Below, one piece after another: positions 22,981 through 36,300 of a stretch of 64,000 bases of DNA. Below the pieces are notes generated by a model, which saw only the letters and a list, made by a program, of their open reading frames with translations, was not told where the DNA came from and did no database searches. The first letter of the stretch is position 1, and each line of letters begins with the position of its first letter. Made by a program: the position numbers and the translations under genes. Location: assembly GCA_950106755.1 (NCBI GenBank), contig OX467091.1, forward strand, positions 17,191,538-17,255,537. Direction: 5' to 3'. This stretch comes from Climacium dendroides. Lineage: Eukaryota > Streptophyta > Bryopsida > Hypnales > Climaciaceae.

Positions 22981-25900
22981 GATTCAAGGTCGATCGATCT
23001 GCATGTGCATGTCAACAAGGTAAATTTTGGCCACATATATACTTCATCTATCATCGTGCAAAAACAAAATGCTCTGACGAGTTAATTAACATGCGACAGG
23101 AATACAAGGAGCTAAGAGTGCTATGGCCGAATCACCAAGGAAATTTTTCTTATGGCTTATCCAATCCGAGATAAAGTTTTATCACATAGCACATTTGCAT
23201 GTTATCCTAGAAAACCCAAATTTTCTAGAGATTCCGTTGTGCGGAGGTGAACACAGGGAACGAAGAGTCTTCTGAGGTCGGCTAAATGAATATGGAGTTT
23301 CCATTAATGGTTGATTCAAGAATGTTGTCATCTACGAAATGAAAGACGATCTCAAAACTCAACTTCTGCAAAACACAAGATGAGAATGAGGAGCCTTAAG
23401 AACCAACCATTGTTGCGATCGATGGAAGTACTGATCGAAAGCTGTGAGTTGCAATTGATGTCGAGAACCAGTCTTCCAATGTGTGATGGGTAATTATATT
23501 GCGGAGAATAATCAACAACTAGTCGTGTTCTACGCCTTCGTCCAGCTGCTTAGTCCTGTTTCCACGTTGCTTAGCACCACTTAGACGTACTGTAATTCTA
23601 ATACAGACCACAAACCATGCAGTTAGTCAACCTGAAGCCCATTATTCATGGTCCTGTTATTCGTAACAGCTGGTAGCTAAATTCTAGCCACACCGCCAGA
23701 GTATAAGGATCAAGCCCGACTCACTGCAATATATCAATCAATCCAACTGAGACGCAATAACTAAAAGCACGTGCTTTGAGTGCAGACCAGTCATCCCAAA
23801 ATAAACTGACGTACATAAGACTTAATTAGCAAATTCTGTCATGGACTCTCAGTTAACGTGATAATAGTAAAGTCGTTCACGGACTGCTTCTGACAGCAGT
23901 CAGCCATCACTCAAGATGTCAAAAAGAACAACATTGATAGCATTAAAGAATTAATTTATTACAAACTGGTATTGACGTTCATATTAATGCACACACCAAT
24001 GCGATGTGTGAATCGATTGTCAGTTGGCATACATCACCATACCTGATTGAGATTTGAGAGTTGGGGAAGAGAAATAGTGAAACCTCTCGCACATGGAACT
24101 ATTGTTGGAGCTCATGAGCTAGTCCTTGAAATGCTTCGACGTCTGCATCTCGACGTATAATGCTCTTATACACATCGTTCTTTCCAATCTGTTCATTGTT
24201 GGAGAAGCTGAAGCTGAAGCTCATCACAAGCGAATCAACATAATCTAATTCACAGGCAAATCAAGTTGGAAGATTAGTGGAAGGCCTGGACTCATCACGA
24301 AAAGTACTTGACAAGTATGTGATATCATGCTTCTGAAATTGGGACCGGAGTCATTAATATTCGTCACGTGAAAATGGTGTGTTTTAGATCCGGCGCCAAA
24401 ATTATGACAGTGCCCAGAGCTCTGAAAACAATGATATATACAAATCTGCTGGGTGACTGAAACTTCACCAATTTCAAATGAAACACATCTGCCATTTTTA
24501 CAAATATCGGAAATCGAGTTTAGCAGCACTATTAAAAAGAACCTGTAGCACAAACCAGGTATTCCGTGGAGTACTGATGGCAACGTAATAAAGTCGTATC
24601 TGAAGTATTCAAGTATCGAGGGCAAACATCCCACAATGAAGGCTAGGTAATGTCCAGTGCAGTGTCGGGCGGGGTTCACTTTACAATGTAACTCTCTGGA
24701 AGACCACAGTGTACTTCAAAAAACCAAAGGTCATTGTGATTAATCCCTCGGGAACTATCTTTCATAAATTCTGGATTGAACCCTAAGTGGAGCAGCCAAT
24801 AGCTTGCCCAGCTTAGCAGCAAATCCAACCGTATCACGAACTCCTTTCTCTCTACTCCATAGGATTTGTAATTCATGGGGTTTTTCATATAGAACACTAG
24901 CTTGAAGCCCACGTCGGATCATAGACCTTCAAAGCATTGCGAGTACTGCCTTTCACAATCTCAGAACTACAGACTAGCTGTCGAAGTCTCCCTCAATACA
25001 TCAGGCATCCGTCTCGCGATAGAAGACGTCAAGTAAATTTAAACCACCTTCAGCTCATTCAAGAGTACTCGTCACAGATCACATACTCAGAAACTACTGC
25101 AGTAGGTTTGCATGAAACACAAAATCATGAACTTAGCCATTAACAGGACCTTTGTCAGTTACCGAAACTGCATTTGTTCAGTTGTTTGAACATTGCTTTA
25201 GTTGCTCTAATTAGTGTGGAATGCAGGTAATTATAAGCTGATCGATGCTCATATTTATTTTAAATGGCGAGATCCAGATCCCCGAACTGTCAAAGTTGTG
25301 ACGTTCACGAACCTAAGGCCAGAGCTCTCAAAACTGCGACTGACTTAGATCTGAGGTTCCAGGCGGCCGACTAAAACTGCACCATTTTAACGAATGGGAG
25401 GTTGATAGCAATTGGCTTACGACATAGTTCGCTCACGCTCTTCGACGTCACGAATACTATGAAAATCACTCACTGAGAAATTAAATCCAGGTCTCTAAGT
25501 AGAAATACATCACGCACGAAAATGTTTCAGATGAGCTACTCGATCAAATGTGCCCAGTACTGTGAAGCCAACCAGGCCGGTAAGTAAGTGACCACGCGTT
25601 TCATATCAACAGAGGTCGGGAATGAACAAGAGGCGAGCTGCATTACTCACCTGCCGTATTGCACAGCCAATTGTGATTGTAGCTCGATCTTCGTTACATC
25701 CGACAGTCCCGGTTCACAGCCTCTAGCTCCGGGAAAGATGAGTACCCTAATTGAACGCCTGATGTAATCAAAGAACGCCGGCTTGCTAGTGAGAATAACT
25801 TCCTGCACAGCTCGATCACATCCGTCATCGTTAGCAACACACATTCTTCACAGCTACGTCAGCTCCGCAATGACGCACTGATCGAGTTGATGCCATTCTA

Positions 25901-28900
25901 ATCAAACAGGCTCATGAGATCGATCTTCCGCAATTATCTGTTACAAAAGGCACTCAGCCCACTTCCGAAATGAACCATACTCGCATGGACAACTCCAGAT
26001 GCTAGCACGGTTGGGTATCACCGAGGCTGGGGAGATAAAAAATTGCATTTTGCGCCATTAACAGTTTCACGGTTCCACCCCCAAATCACGAAAGGTCTCA
26101 AATTCTGCCATCTTGCGGCTTACTGCGATACGAAGGACAAATTGCGAAGCACAGAGCGACATCAAACCACACCTTTTTTCCACCACTAGCTGCTGCATGC
26201 ACGTGGTGAAGTTCAATCGGATACTAGGTGCCACTAGACTAGCTAGGTCGAGTCTTACATTGATGATCAAGTGATCTCCAGCATGCACAGAACGATGACC
26301 TACTTTCAAACGATCCGATCCAGCGATTCAGTATAGAACTCGGGAGCAAGCAACCATCCTGTGGTGGCAAAACAGAAAACCTCGTCGCGCTACGTATCGC
26401 GCCTGCGCAATCGAAGCTTTCCCAAGTCGCAGCCTCAAAAAAAGTCTCAAAGTCACCTAACTTGCACAAACCCGAGCGCGAGCGCGATACGTAAAGCTAG
26501 CTAGCAACGTAACCCGATCATCTAGTGGCGACCTCCGGCTCTACATCCTCACGGCACATACAGACTGGAACAGCGCGAGCACGTTTCATGTTAGTGGCGG
26601 GGCATGACGTAGACTACCTTGAAAGCGTAGCTAGCTAGCTAAGTTAACTGGTGATGGGGCTACTACTCAACCGCAAGGCTTGCGAGATGGCCGCCCCGAG
26701 CGGGCAGCAAAAGGCCTGCCGAGACGACGACCACCACGCCGGCGACGAAGCCCAGACGGACAGAACACACGGGCAAGGGGAGCCGGCGAGGAGCCTCACC
26801 CTATTCAGGAGCTAGCTTCCTATGAAAGGATGGCATGCCGTCAACAGCAGCAGGGCTGCAGGGCTATTCTTGGGGCGCCTGCAGCAGTGCGCCTCTGTCG
26901 CCACCTGCCTGCAACAGTTCGCTCGCAATTACTCGACCATTAAAGTACTCGCCACCTAATGAAAACCTAAAGTACCTGGGCCGTCGTCCATTCGTTATGC
27001 GTTACACTTGCCGACGCTTGAATTTGGGGGTGCGTCCACTGCCGTCGTATTCCCTCCCGGTCCCCTGCCCTGCTCTGCGGCACGCGTTCAGGAGAAGGGA
27101 AGACTTGAGCATTCAATGGCCAGGGCAGGTTTAGTAATGGCACAATGGAAGTACCTTTCGGCTTTCACCGTGGACGTACTGATGAAGGACCCGGCCAACC
27201 GCGCTCCCACGAGGGTTCACTTCTGTTGTCTGTGCTTAGTTTTTCAGGACTACAGGTTATTTTAAGTATTTCCGTGCCGTGAGGACTCCATTGTGAAACT
27301 TTCAAATCGGGCATCCTTCTTTGGACTCCAAGCTAACAGACCGGTTCTCAGAACTGGAGCCTTGGTACTGTGACTTTCGTCTTCGGATGAGGGGTTTCCA
27401 AAGTTACCTGAAGAAGAATTGGAAAATGAGAACTAAGAAAACTTCACCTGGCTATTAGTAGGTTCAGGGGGGGAGGGGGGACACGAGCGAGTGCATATCA
27501 TTAAAACCAAGCGGCCTAAATACCCCACGGAAGCCATGAACAGTCTTTTGAGCGGATGAGGGTCGATCGTGCTAGCGTAATTGCTGCAATTGGCAGAGAA
27601 GGTACTCATCAGAAAATGACAAGAGTAAGAAGACTGCTGCCATTTGGTATATTTTATGTCTGTCATCTAACTTCATGTGCTTGCTAGCTAGTGTAGGAAA
27701 TTACTGAAACCCTGGACCGTATCTGCGACATTATCTGACTTTTTGTGATTCAAGTATCAGAAGTTGCATGTATAACGAACAAAACCACCAAACCGATTTG
27801 AGACAGAAGATTTTGCAAGCATCCACGGTCCATGGTCGTAGGCATGTGAGGCCAGAAACAAGCGAAGCATATTATAATTTGAAAAGATATCCTGAGCCAA
27901 CAGAAACAAAAAGTCCCACTTTAACGTGGAAGCCTAATCATGGCAACTAATAAGAAACATCACGAATCTGTAACGAAATTTCCTCGTTTGTTCCAGAACT
28001 TGAAGGGTTATACTGCGCAAAAAAGTTCCAGCTTTAGTGTAACTGCCACCTGGCCCAAAACATCAGTTACGAATCTGCAATGAAGATTGATTCCAAAACA
28101 TAAAAAAATATATTTTAATAATCTGATTCCTACTTCTGGGGCAATGTGATATGCGCGACGTCCTAAAAACAATATAAACTAAGATAAGGTCTTGGTCAGG
28201 GTACAACAAAGCGAGAATAGAGCCAATAATGAGCTAGCAGAGGGGGAAAACACCACGAATATCACCAGTAGGTCGGCTACAGCACCTGGCATACACGCAA
28301 CAATCACAAACGCAGCAAGCTAACTTAGTTTCTGCAACTGACCAGCGGATTACTAGGGCAGCACCAAATTAAACAGGATTCCAGGGGATACTTTACCTTG
28401 GGTCACAAGACAAGAGTTGACACGGTTATTGCATTCCTTCGCTAGCGCCGGTGGTCCTCTCATTTTATAGGCAGGCCGGCAAAGCTTATAGGGGACGATC
28501 GACACCTGGTTGTCTGGAGAGCAAAGGAAATCCGCCCACAAAGATAAATTTTGTAAGCTCCGCCGATCATCTCCCTCCTTCAGTTCAGAAAGGCGGACTG
28601 CTTACAACACCAGAAAACTCTGTTTATAGTTGCACGCCTTGCGCATGTTCCTATCAACTTGGGTTTGCAAGTGGACTAGCTTCAATCCAGGAGCACGTCC
28701 CGGTCGCTACTTTGCTCGTCGTCTATCTGCCTGCAAGCTAGCAAGACCTGATTTTCGATTCTTGATTTTTTCAAGTCCCGGCAACTGCTTGCAATTCAAA
28801 AAGGTCTCAGTGTGGTTACGGGTATGATCATCAGCCCACAGTATTGCCTTCAGGGAGGTTTACGCACTACGCTCAGTACATACTACCGTCTTCATCGCCT

Positions 28901-29480
28901 CTTGGATGGCCGGGAGAGCGGGCTCCAACGTCGACTTTGACTCATCTTCTGCAACTGATCCTGCAGACCGATCAGCTAGCTAGCTTGCCCTGGGCCTCAT
29001 GAGCAACACATTCATGATGCGAATTTGATGGCTAGCTTGGTGAAGATGATCCACACTGGCTCACGACGCCGTGTACGTCACAGACACGATGACGAGCGTA
29101 ACGGTCGTAAGTAAGTTCTTGTCAGAACTGAAGTACTAGCTCACTAGCTACAGGGACTTGCTGGATTCAAATCTCAAACGGAACTAACTGATTTTCTTTA
29201 TGAGATATGTTGCCGATTGCGACTAACCAACGGCACTGACTAAATGTTATGACACTTATTTCGTAGCAGTTTGATCTTGCGAGATAATGCAATCATATTT
29301 GTGAAATATTCTACATTCGTAGAAGATTATGAAAACTGCAAGTATTCTTGGTTTAGATAAGATAATGTAGTATTTTGTTTTGTACTAATATTGATTTTCT
29401 TGTTGTCAGGATGATGTACATTTGAAGGTATGAATAATGATCTAGAAGTGTGTTTTGTGTTTTGTAACTTTGCTATGTAT
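22981..29480. other. GC-richer intergenic stretch, no confident gene
   Basis: Composition is clearly less AT-rich than the flanks and CTAGCTAG words are frequent. It includes the upstream region of the GRAS gene. Frames up to 144 codons occur on both strands (for example 24245-24679 minus and 26680-26943 plus), but they overlap in other frames and show no family motif. A 42-codon open frame starting MAAPSGQQKACRDDD (about 26689) is equally unsupported. Around 27470 is a short G-rich tract. Long non-coding transcripts or decayed genes are possible. Confidence 0.45.
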
Positions 29481-29780
29481 AAGATTGGACTATCAAAGGT
29501 GCTCAGACGGCTTGTATGATTTTTAACAATTTGATTATTTATGTAAAATGATCAATTTTTTGTGTTTAGTGTGTGATAATGTAATTTGCAATCAATGATC
29601 TCAAAATAATTTCATATAAATAGTGACAATTTATTGATTTTAATATAAAAAATCATAAAAATATTATGATATTTAAAACAAAAAAATGATTGATTATATT
29701 ATGATTCATGATTCGAATTATAATTTCACTTTTGAAATTTAATACAAACAGTCTGAGTAACTTTGATAGTCCAATCTCAT
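29480..29780. mobile_element. TIR miniature element
   Basis: The left end has AGATTGGACTATCAAAG followed by CTCAGAC a few bases on; the right end carries the inverse (GTCTGAG, then CTTTGATAGTCCAATCT). The interior is very AT-rich and stands out against the GC-richer surroundings. About 300 bp, no coding capacity. Target duplication and superfamily not resolved. Confidence 0.6.
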
Positions 29781-30731
29781 AAAACAAAGATACTGAACGC
29801 AGACACAAGTAAGCCTCACCTGATCAGACAATAGTTACTCATCATTACAACTTGCACGTATGCACTGTAAAGTTGATGTACCTTTCAGAAAGTTCAAGTG
29901 AGAATCTTATCCTTTGTCTACGTATGTACTTGATTGCTATATTTATGATAGAACTATTCACTTGAGTTGAAATCTTCTACGTCTATTCTTGTAGCTAGAC
30001 CTCAATGATGTCAATTGCATTTCAAGCATGTCCACAATCTACTGTAGTTTCCACTGGCTCAGAACTGCCCCGTCTAAAACTGATTTCCAGTGTTTTCTAG
30101 CTGCATCCCAGACTTGCAGGTATGATGTTGCTAGACACTCAGCTTATACGTTGACGACGATGAACAGTACTGGTTCGACAAGCTAGCTACGAGCCTCGAT
30201 CTCTCACTTTGGTAATGAAGTGCAAGCTGTGTTGATCTGTGAACTCCTACAGTGTCGGACATTGATGTGGTTGCGATGTTATGCAAAGTCTTTCCAGAGT
30301 TTACTGTTTTGGGAAGCTAGATCGATTCTCATTAGGATTAACTAGGTTCATTCTGCCGACTCTCTCTTTGATCAGCTAGTGTTACAGCAGATGCAGTGCG
30401 AATCGAAGATCGTACGTGAATATTGAATGGTGATCCAGTGATCGAGACGATCATTTGGATCATGAAGATCAGAGATGTTCGATCATGAGAATTTGAGGGT
30501 CGGATCCGATCTATCGGAGCTCGAACCCTAAGCTTACATATCATGTCATTTCTTTTATGCAACCGTCGATCGTAAGCACTACAGCTAGCTAGTACTGACG
30601 TTTTTCTTTGTTTTGAAAAGTGACTTAATTGGTGATTAGACTTTCCTTTGGCTTCACTTAACTGGGAGCAAATCTCATCTCCGAAACGTTACGTAAACTG
30701 ATGCAGGGCACTCTGACTGCGATTCTGTTGC

Positions 30732-31408
30732 AGTTATGAGACCACCTCGAAAGCTATCCACAAATTGCACGACCAGCCTGTGCTTCCTGACAAAACCCGC
30801 TTGTTGGCAGCGTCAACCCGCTTACCAACGAAAAAGTTTCAGGCCTTGGTGGAGACTTGTGTGGTGCAAAAGTCATAGGCGGAGAAGATCGACAGTGCAA
30901 ACGGTTCGCCAGGCATGGAAGGTCCGGAACTCGAAAGCAAGCATTCAAGCTATTCCACTACTGGTGGCTCCGTTGAGACTACCCAGCAAGACTCCCGATC
31001 TTCCCAGGAAGTGAAGGAAGTAGGCACGGATGTTGAGAGACAACACCGTTTTTCTTCGCCGGTCGGGACCTCAACCTCAACCTTTGATCCTAACCCTGAC
31101 ACGGGGTCCCACATGCCGGGCTTCAGTGAATGTCGTCATCCCTCTCAAAACAGTTTCTGTTCTCGATGTTGAAGTGCAGACCAGCACCTTTCCCTCTTCA
31201 CTTTTATGGTACTGGCAGTGATGTGCAGAGTCCCGGCCGGACCCTCAGTCTGCCAGAAAACTCCTCTTCGGATCCTGCTGTGGAGTATTCTCGGCGGGTG
31301 CCGCTCTTGTTCAATTCACCAGCCAGTCGATCGTCCTCTGCAACCACTCACAAGGATGATTCTCCCACAACTTTGGCGAGGGGATTGGATCCAGACAAGG
31401 AGCAGTAA
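30732..31408 (+). pseudogene. Possible remnant of coding exon(s), family unknown
   Basis: A good acceptor (TTCTGTTGCAG) ends at 30731. Behind it the frame reads SKAIHKLHDQPVLPDKTRLL and on to VETCVVQKS, then a TAG, then continues open with MEGPELESKHSSYSTTGG and a Ser/Thr-rich tail to 31172. A second frame (31130-31408) continues with PAPFPLHFYGTGSD and a Ser-rich end LARGLDPDKEQ. Protein-like composition across an in-frame stop and a frame change suggests a decayed gene end. A true gene with unrecognised introns, or chance, is also possible. No family recognised. Confidence 0.3.
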
Positions 31409-32598
31409 GTTTGCAACCTTGTGTAGGTCTCTCAGCAGCACAGTTGTATCGTTCAGTTTTCAGGTTTGGCTTGATTTTGTATCAAGTGAGTCATAAAGTA
31501 GTGTGCTCCAGGCGATATAAGGGATGTCTATCTTCAGGATTCTATGTATGTACATGAGGACCTAGGCTCCTGGTAGGAGGATGGTTTTGGTTTCGGTTTC
31601 GGTGGTTTCAATTTGCCTTTCTGCAATGCCGTGTGTGGCGAAGTCTACACTGTTATTTCTGGTCAGTTTTATAACTGTGTCGTATAATTGGAGGTTTTGA
31701 GGCACTTCGGCAAGAATGGCATCGTGCAAAGTTTCAGAGACGCAATTTCTTCCCTTTTAAAATTCTTTTTTATATTCCTTATTTCTCACAATTGGAACAC
31801 TTGCTACTGGGAAGGAGTGAATGGTAATAACATTCTAAAGAGTCTTTGTTGGGCCATGTTTTGTAGGGTTCCTCGGCACCTAGTTTTGCAAAGTTGATGT
31901 CAATTTGAATTAGAGTTGCTCAAGTTAAGTCACGGTTGCCTGTGCATGACTGCATGTGATCGAGTGTCAATGCTTATTTTTGCTTCATTGGCATTACATG
32001 GCTCCAGATTGCTTTTTTATCCAGATTGCACTCTTCTCAAATGTTGCTAGCCGCTACTGCAATATACTGCAATATAACTTCCATCCTGTAACATTACCAG
32101 GAGGTGAATATTACATTAGAAAGGTTATTGCTTTAAAGAGGGGTTGCATCATTAATGACATTTGGAGATTTTTGGAAGTCACATTCACCAAAGCAACATT
32201 TGGATTCCAATCCAATGAAAGGTTCTTTTCTCTTTTTTACTTATTTTGTATATCTTCAATGCATCCATGTTGGGATTGAAGGAATAATCATCACTTTAGA
32301 GAAGTTATTGGCTTACTAAAATTCAATTTGTAGAAGTTCTACTACAATTGAAAGTTATATTATAGGGATTTTTAAAATAATTGGATCAATATGGGATTTT
32401 TTGTATTTTTTTATATAAATTTGTGATGGAACATTTGCCTATGTTATAACCTTGATTAATGCTTAAAAGAATTATATTTTGGATAATATTTTAGTGGTGC
32501 TAGTTCAAAAATTATGATCTCCCTTATGTACTAGAATTAATTATAAAGTTTATCCCTCTTTGTACAATAGGGTCTAAAACTACTTATTGTACCATTCA
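31409..32598. other. Intergenic stretch, no gene seen
   Basis: Composition falls from mixed to AT-rich at about 31750. Only short unsupported frames occur. Confidence 0.5.
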
Positions 32599-32724
32599 AG
32601 TTTTCTCACATAATATAAAATACAATTAGAGTTTTTTAGCTTGCATAATAAACATTAATCAAGTTTTCTCACATAATATAAAATACAATTGGAGTTTTTC
32701 AACTTGCATAATAAACATTAATCG
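32599..32724. repeat. 63-bp tandem duplication
   Basis: The word TTCTCACATAATATAAAATA, with its following CAACTTGCATAATAAACATT-type block, occurs twice in a row, offset 63 bp, with few differences. It sits at the left edge of a foldback element. Confidence 0.8.
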
Positions 32725-33390
32725 ATTTTTACTCAATCAGTCAATCCCAATCAAATATACCAAATTTCAAATTCAAAAAATAAATTCCATTTTTTTTAAT
32801 TATTTCACTTTATACTAAAAATATTTGATCAAAAAACATTGACAATGAATTCTTTTAATTCGATTGCATAGATACGTAGGAAACATTCATATGTACATCT
32901 TTTCTTCAACAAGAATCTCCAAAATAATTCAAAATTTTCTCTATAGAGATTTCAATGTTGAGAAGATAATGCCTAGATTTTATAATATATCTCTATATTT
33001 TAACTAGATTTTGGTAAAGCTCCTTTACCATCATACTCAATTGTACAAAATTCGTTATTATGTGAAGGTCAAATAACAAAATCTAATTACAAGAAAAAAA
33101 TATCTATTTTACAAAATTTAGGCATTATTCCCCCACATTAAAATCTCTATAGAAGGAATCCTGAATTTTTTTTGGAGATTCTTGTTGAAGAAAAAAATAT
33201 GCATATGAATGTTTTCTAAAAATTTCTATGCAATTGAATTTAAAAATTCATCTCCAATGTTTTTCAATCAATTATCATCGATATTAAATGAAGTTTTGTT
33301 TTTTGAAATTAGAATTTTGTATGCTTGATTGGGATCGAATAAGAATTGAATGTTTATTACGCAAAAAAAATGACAATTGTACTATATATT
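32700..33390. mobile_element. Foldback element, family Y, copy 2
   Basis: Left arm words such as CAATCCCAATCAAATATACC, ATAGATACGTAGGAAACATT and CTCTATAGAGATTT are answered on the right by inverse words in reverse order (TCTATAGAAGGA, GAATGTTTTCTAAAAATT, GATTGGGATCG). The ends pair as ATAATAAACATTAAT with TTGAATGTTTATTACGCA. The structure is a roughly 690-bp foldback with arms of about 250-300 bp, lacking coding capacity. The same arrangement occurs at 12620-13335. Confidence 0.6.
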
Positions 33391-36300
33391 ATGCAAAGAA
33401 AATTAAATGGAACAATAGGCAATTTGTAAGATTATTGGACCTAATTGTACAAGTGTTGTCATAGGTTGACTCACTAAGAATAACACAAAAATGCCTTATT
33501 GAACCAGAACACCAAACTCCATCAACCCCTAGTTTTAGCGCTCCAAAGAATTTTGTCCTATTTTTTATCAATAGGAGCATGATGGTTGGTTTCTATTTAT
33601 TTACCAAATTATAAGGCAGAACCACCCATAACCAACCAAATAAACCACTGTGGACATATGTAGAGTGTACTAAGGCAAAGAAAATATTTTCACAAATGCA
33701 GAGATAGAAATGAGGGAGATTGCCAAAATTTGGTAATTTTATTGCTTCAACTGACCAAAAGTTCGTTGGAAGGCAAAAGACCAAAAGTTGATTTGGACCC
33801 ATGTGGGCATGTCCAATGTTTAGACTACTCCTATATTCCAAAACTATTCATTTAAGAATTCACTTTAGCACTCCAAAACAAATAGATGTATCATGAAGAG
33901 AATGGAGAAATTAATGGTGGGAAATCAAGAATTCATGTTTGGAAATTATTCCCAATCTTTCTTTGAATTTTAGCCCCTCTATTCATTGGTGATGGAGTTG
34001 TGGTTGGAAATGGGTTGTTCTACCTTATTACAACAAATTACATTGTCTTTCATTCCAAAGATTCATACCTTTATTGTTATCACTAAAAATGATCTAATGT
34101 TAGTAGCAAAGTCAGCCCTACATTTTGTTCCTTGTGACCTTTTTCACTCATCCCACATTTTGTTGCTATTTCATGAAATAAAAAGCAATAGAATAGTGTT
34201 ACCTTACTTCAATAAATTCATGACATGTGGCTTCTTTTAAGTTCTTCATTTAGTTCTATTGTGACCTTATTCAAATCCAATTCACCAAATCATCATGGGA
34301 AACTCCCTTTGGCAGGCTCCAAAAAAGAAAAAGTGGTCGGGGTTGGGGTACTTCTCCACCCATATCCGTCCTCACCACCCCCAAGCCCACTCAATTTTTG
34401 AATTTCAATTAACACTCTAATAGTTTGATACCATTTCCTTCTTGTGATACCTTGGCATTGTTCCCTTCTTTGATTTTTGAACCTTGAGTATGGCTATGGC
34501 TGCAAGCTCTTTTGTGAACTTTTATTTGAGTTTAGGGTGCTTGTTTTTACTTTGGTGTTGTTTGTAGTTGGGCATATAATGCATTCATGGAGGGCACGTC
34601 TTCTAGTTGCGATACAAAAATGACTCACAATTCTCTTTCCAATCAAGAACCTTAAAATATAAGGAGACACTTTGGATGCCACTCATCACAATTTCCCCCT
34701 TGCATTTCCAAAGTATAGAGAAAAACACAAACTAAAACAAACAACATCAAAACATACAAAAATGACTCATGATTTTCTCTCCAATTAAGAACCTTGGAAT
34801 ATAAGGAAACACTTTGGATGCCGCTCATCACAATTCACCCCTTACATTTCCAAAGCATAGAGAGAAATACGAACCAAAACAAACAACATCAAATAAACAT
34901 CAATTGAATGAATATTTTTAAAGTGCAAGAGACATATTTAGAGATAGTTTCAATAAATATATAAATATATATACACATATGTGTGTTTATATATGAGAAT
35001 ATATATGTATCTAATTTTATATATTTCTCTCTCTTTCTTTCTCTCTATAATTATATACAGAAAAATAAAATTTATAAACAATGTAAAAGAGAGTTTCTAT
35101 TATAATACCTACATCTATATGTGGATGTGGGATTCAAAATAATTTTTTAAACATTTTTATTTAAATAAGGCTATTCTACTTTTTTTTAATGTATATCATC
35201 TAATAAATTCGAGTATAGAAAGTTGAAGATCCTAATGCTTAATTTTCTATGTAGTGTAAAAGGATTTGTTGTTATTTGTTTTTTGTAAAATTATTTGTTG
35301 TTATTCATTGTTATTTGAATCTTGAAATTACACCTCAAATCGCCCATTATGCTCTTTTCCTTGACACCTTGTACCCCCAAACTTTGATTGTAGCCATCCA
35401 TTACTCCTTTTTTGACTTCTTAAACCAAATCAAGCATACAAAACAAGCCATGACAAAAATTCTTTGACAAGAATAGAGGAACTAACCAAGCTTTATAGGT
35501 TTTTGTTGGGGTGACCGGGATGACCGGGTCTAACTTGTCACTTGCAGTGAAGGAAGTAAAAGTGCCCGAGCTCAACACACACCGAGTTGGGACCCTTTCG
35601 TGTGCAAGAGTGGAGATGCTATGAGAACATACAGGGAAGGCCGTCATCCCCCTTGGTCTCAAATTCCCAGAAACAATGCAAACGGCCGCAAATAATTTTA
35701 AATTTGCAGTACTACGTCACCTCCAAAACAATTGAAAAACTAACATAAATTGTTGAGTGCCCTATTCCTGTTCCTGGGCTGTCCGGACACTGGACTCTCA
35801 AAGTCAACCCGCCAATACACTACAGTTCAGTGAGCCCCGAAGTCAACGCCGACAATGCACTATTTTCTAGCAGTAGTAGTCCGTCTTCCAGCCTTTGCAC
35901 CGTATGAAAAAACAGTTGTGTAACTTAGCTTGGATTGAACTCCTTCTTCCCATATAACAACAATTGGATTGAACAACACTGCATAACATAAATTTGGATA
36001 AGTCAATTGGGTCATAAGATTAAGTTCGATCTTCACGAGACCAGGAAACTTGTGCTGAGCCTGTGTTCAGTACGCTCACCGCCTCACAGTTAAGTTACGT
36101 TATCACCGAACTTCGGTGATCGAAGTCACCGGAATGGATCCTGAGCGACATGTTGCTTCAAATATCTGTTACAGGCAATGATGAGTTAGGCACAATTAAG
36201 TGGTTGCTTCAAGTGCAGACTATCTTACCCCACAAAATATCTAAATATTCGTGAAGCGCAGTCCTCCCACGAGTTCACACAATTGGAATACTGAAACTTT

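Noticed and set aside
24245..24679. A 144-codon minus-strand frame
   Set aside because: No domain, no splice-linked partner and no sign of codon bias; plausible by chance in mixed-composition DNA.
26680..26943. Arg/Pro-rich 87-codon plus-strand frame and the alternative frame starting MAAPSGQQK
   Set aside because: Composition follows the local GC content, the second frame ends after 42 codons, and neither resembles a known protein.
35420..35662. 80-codon minus-strand frame in the GC-richer patch
   Set aside because: No family motif, no good splice sites giving a longer product, and several overlapping frames in the same DNA.
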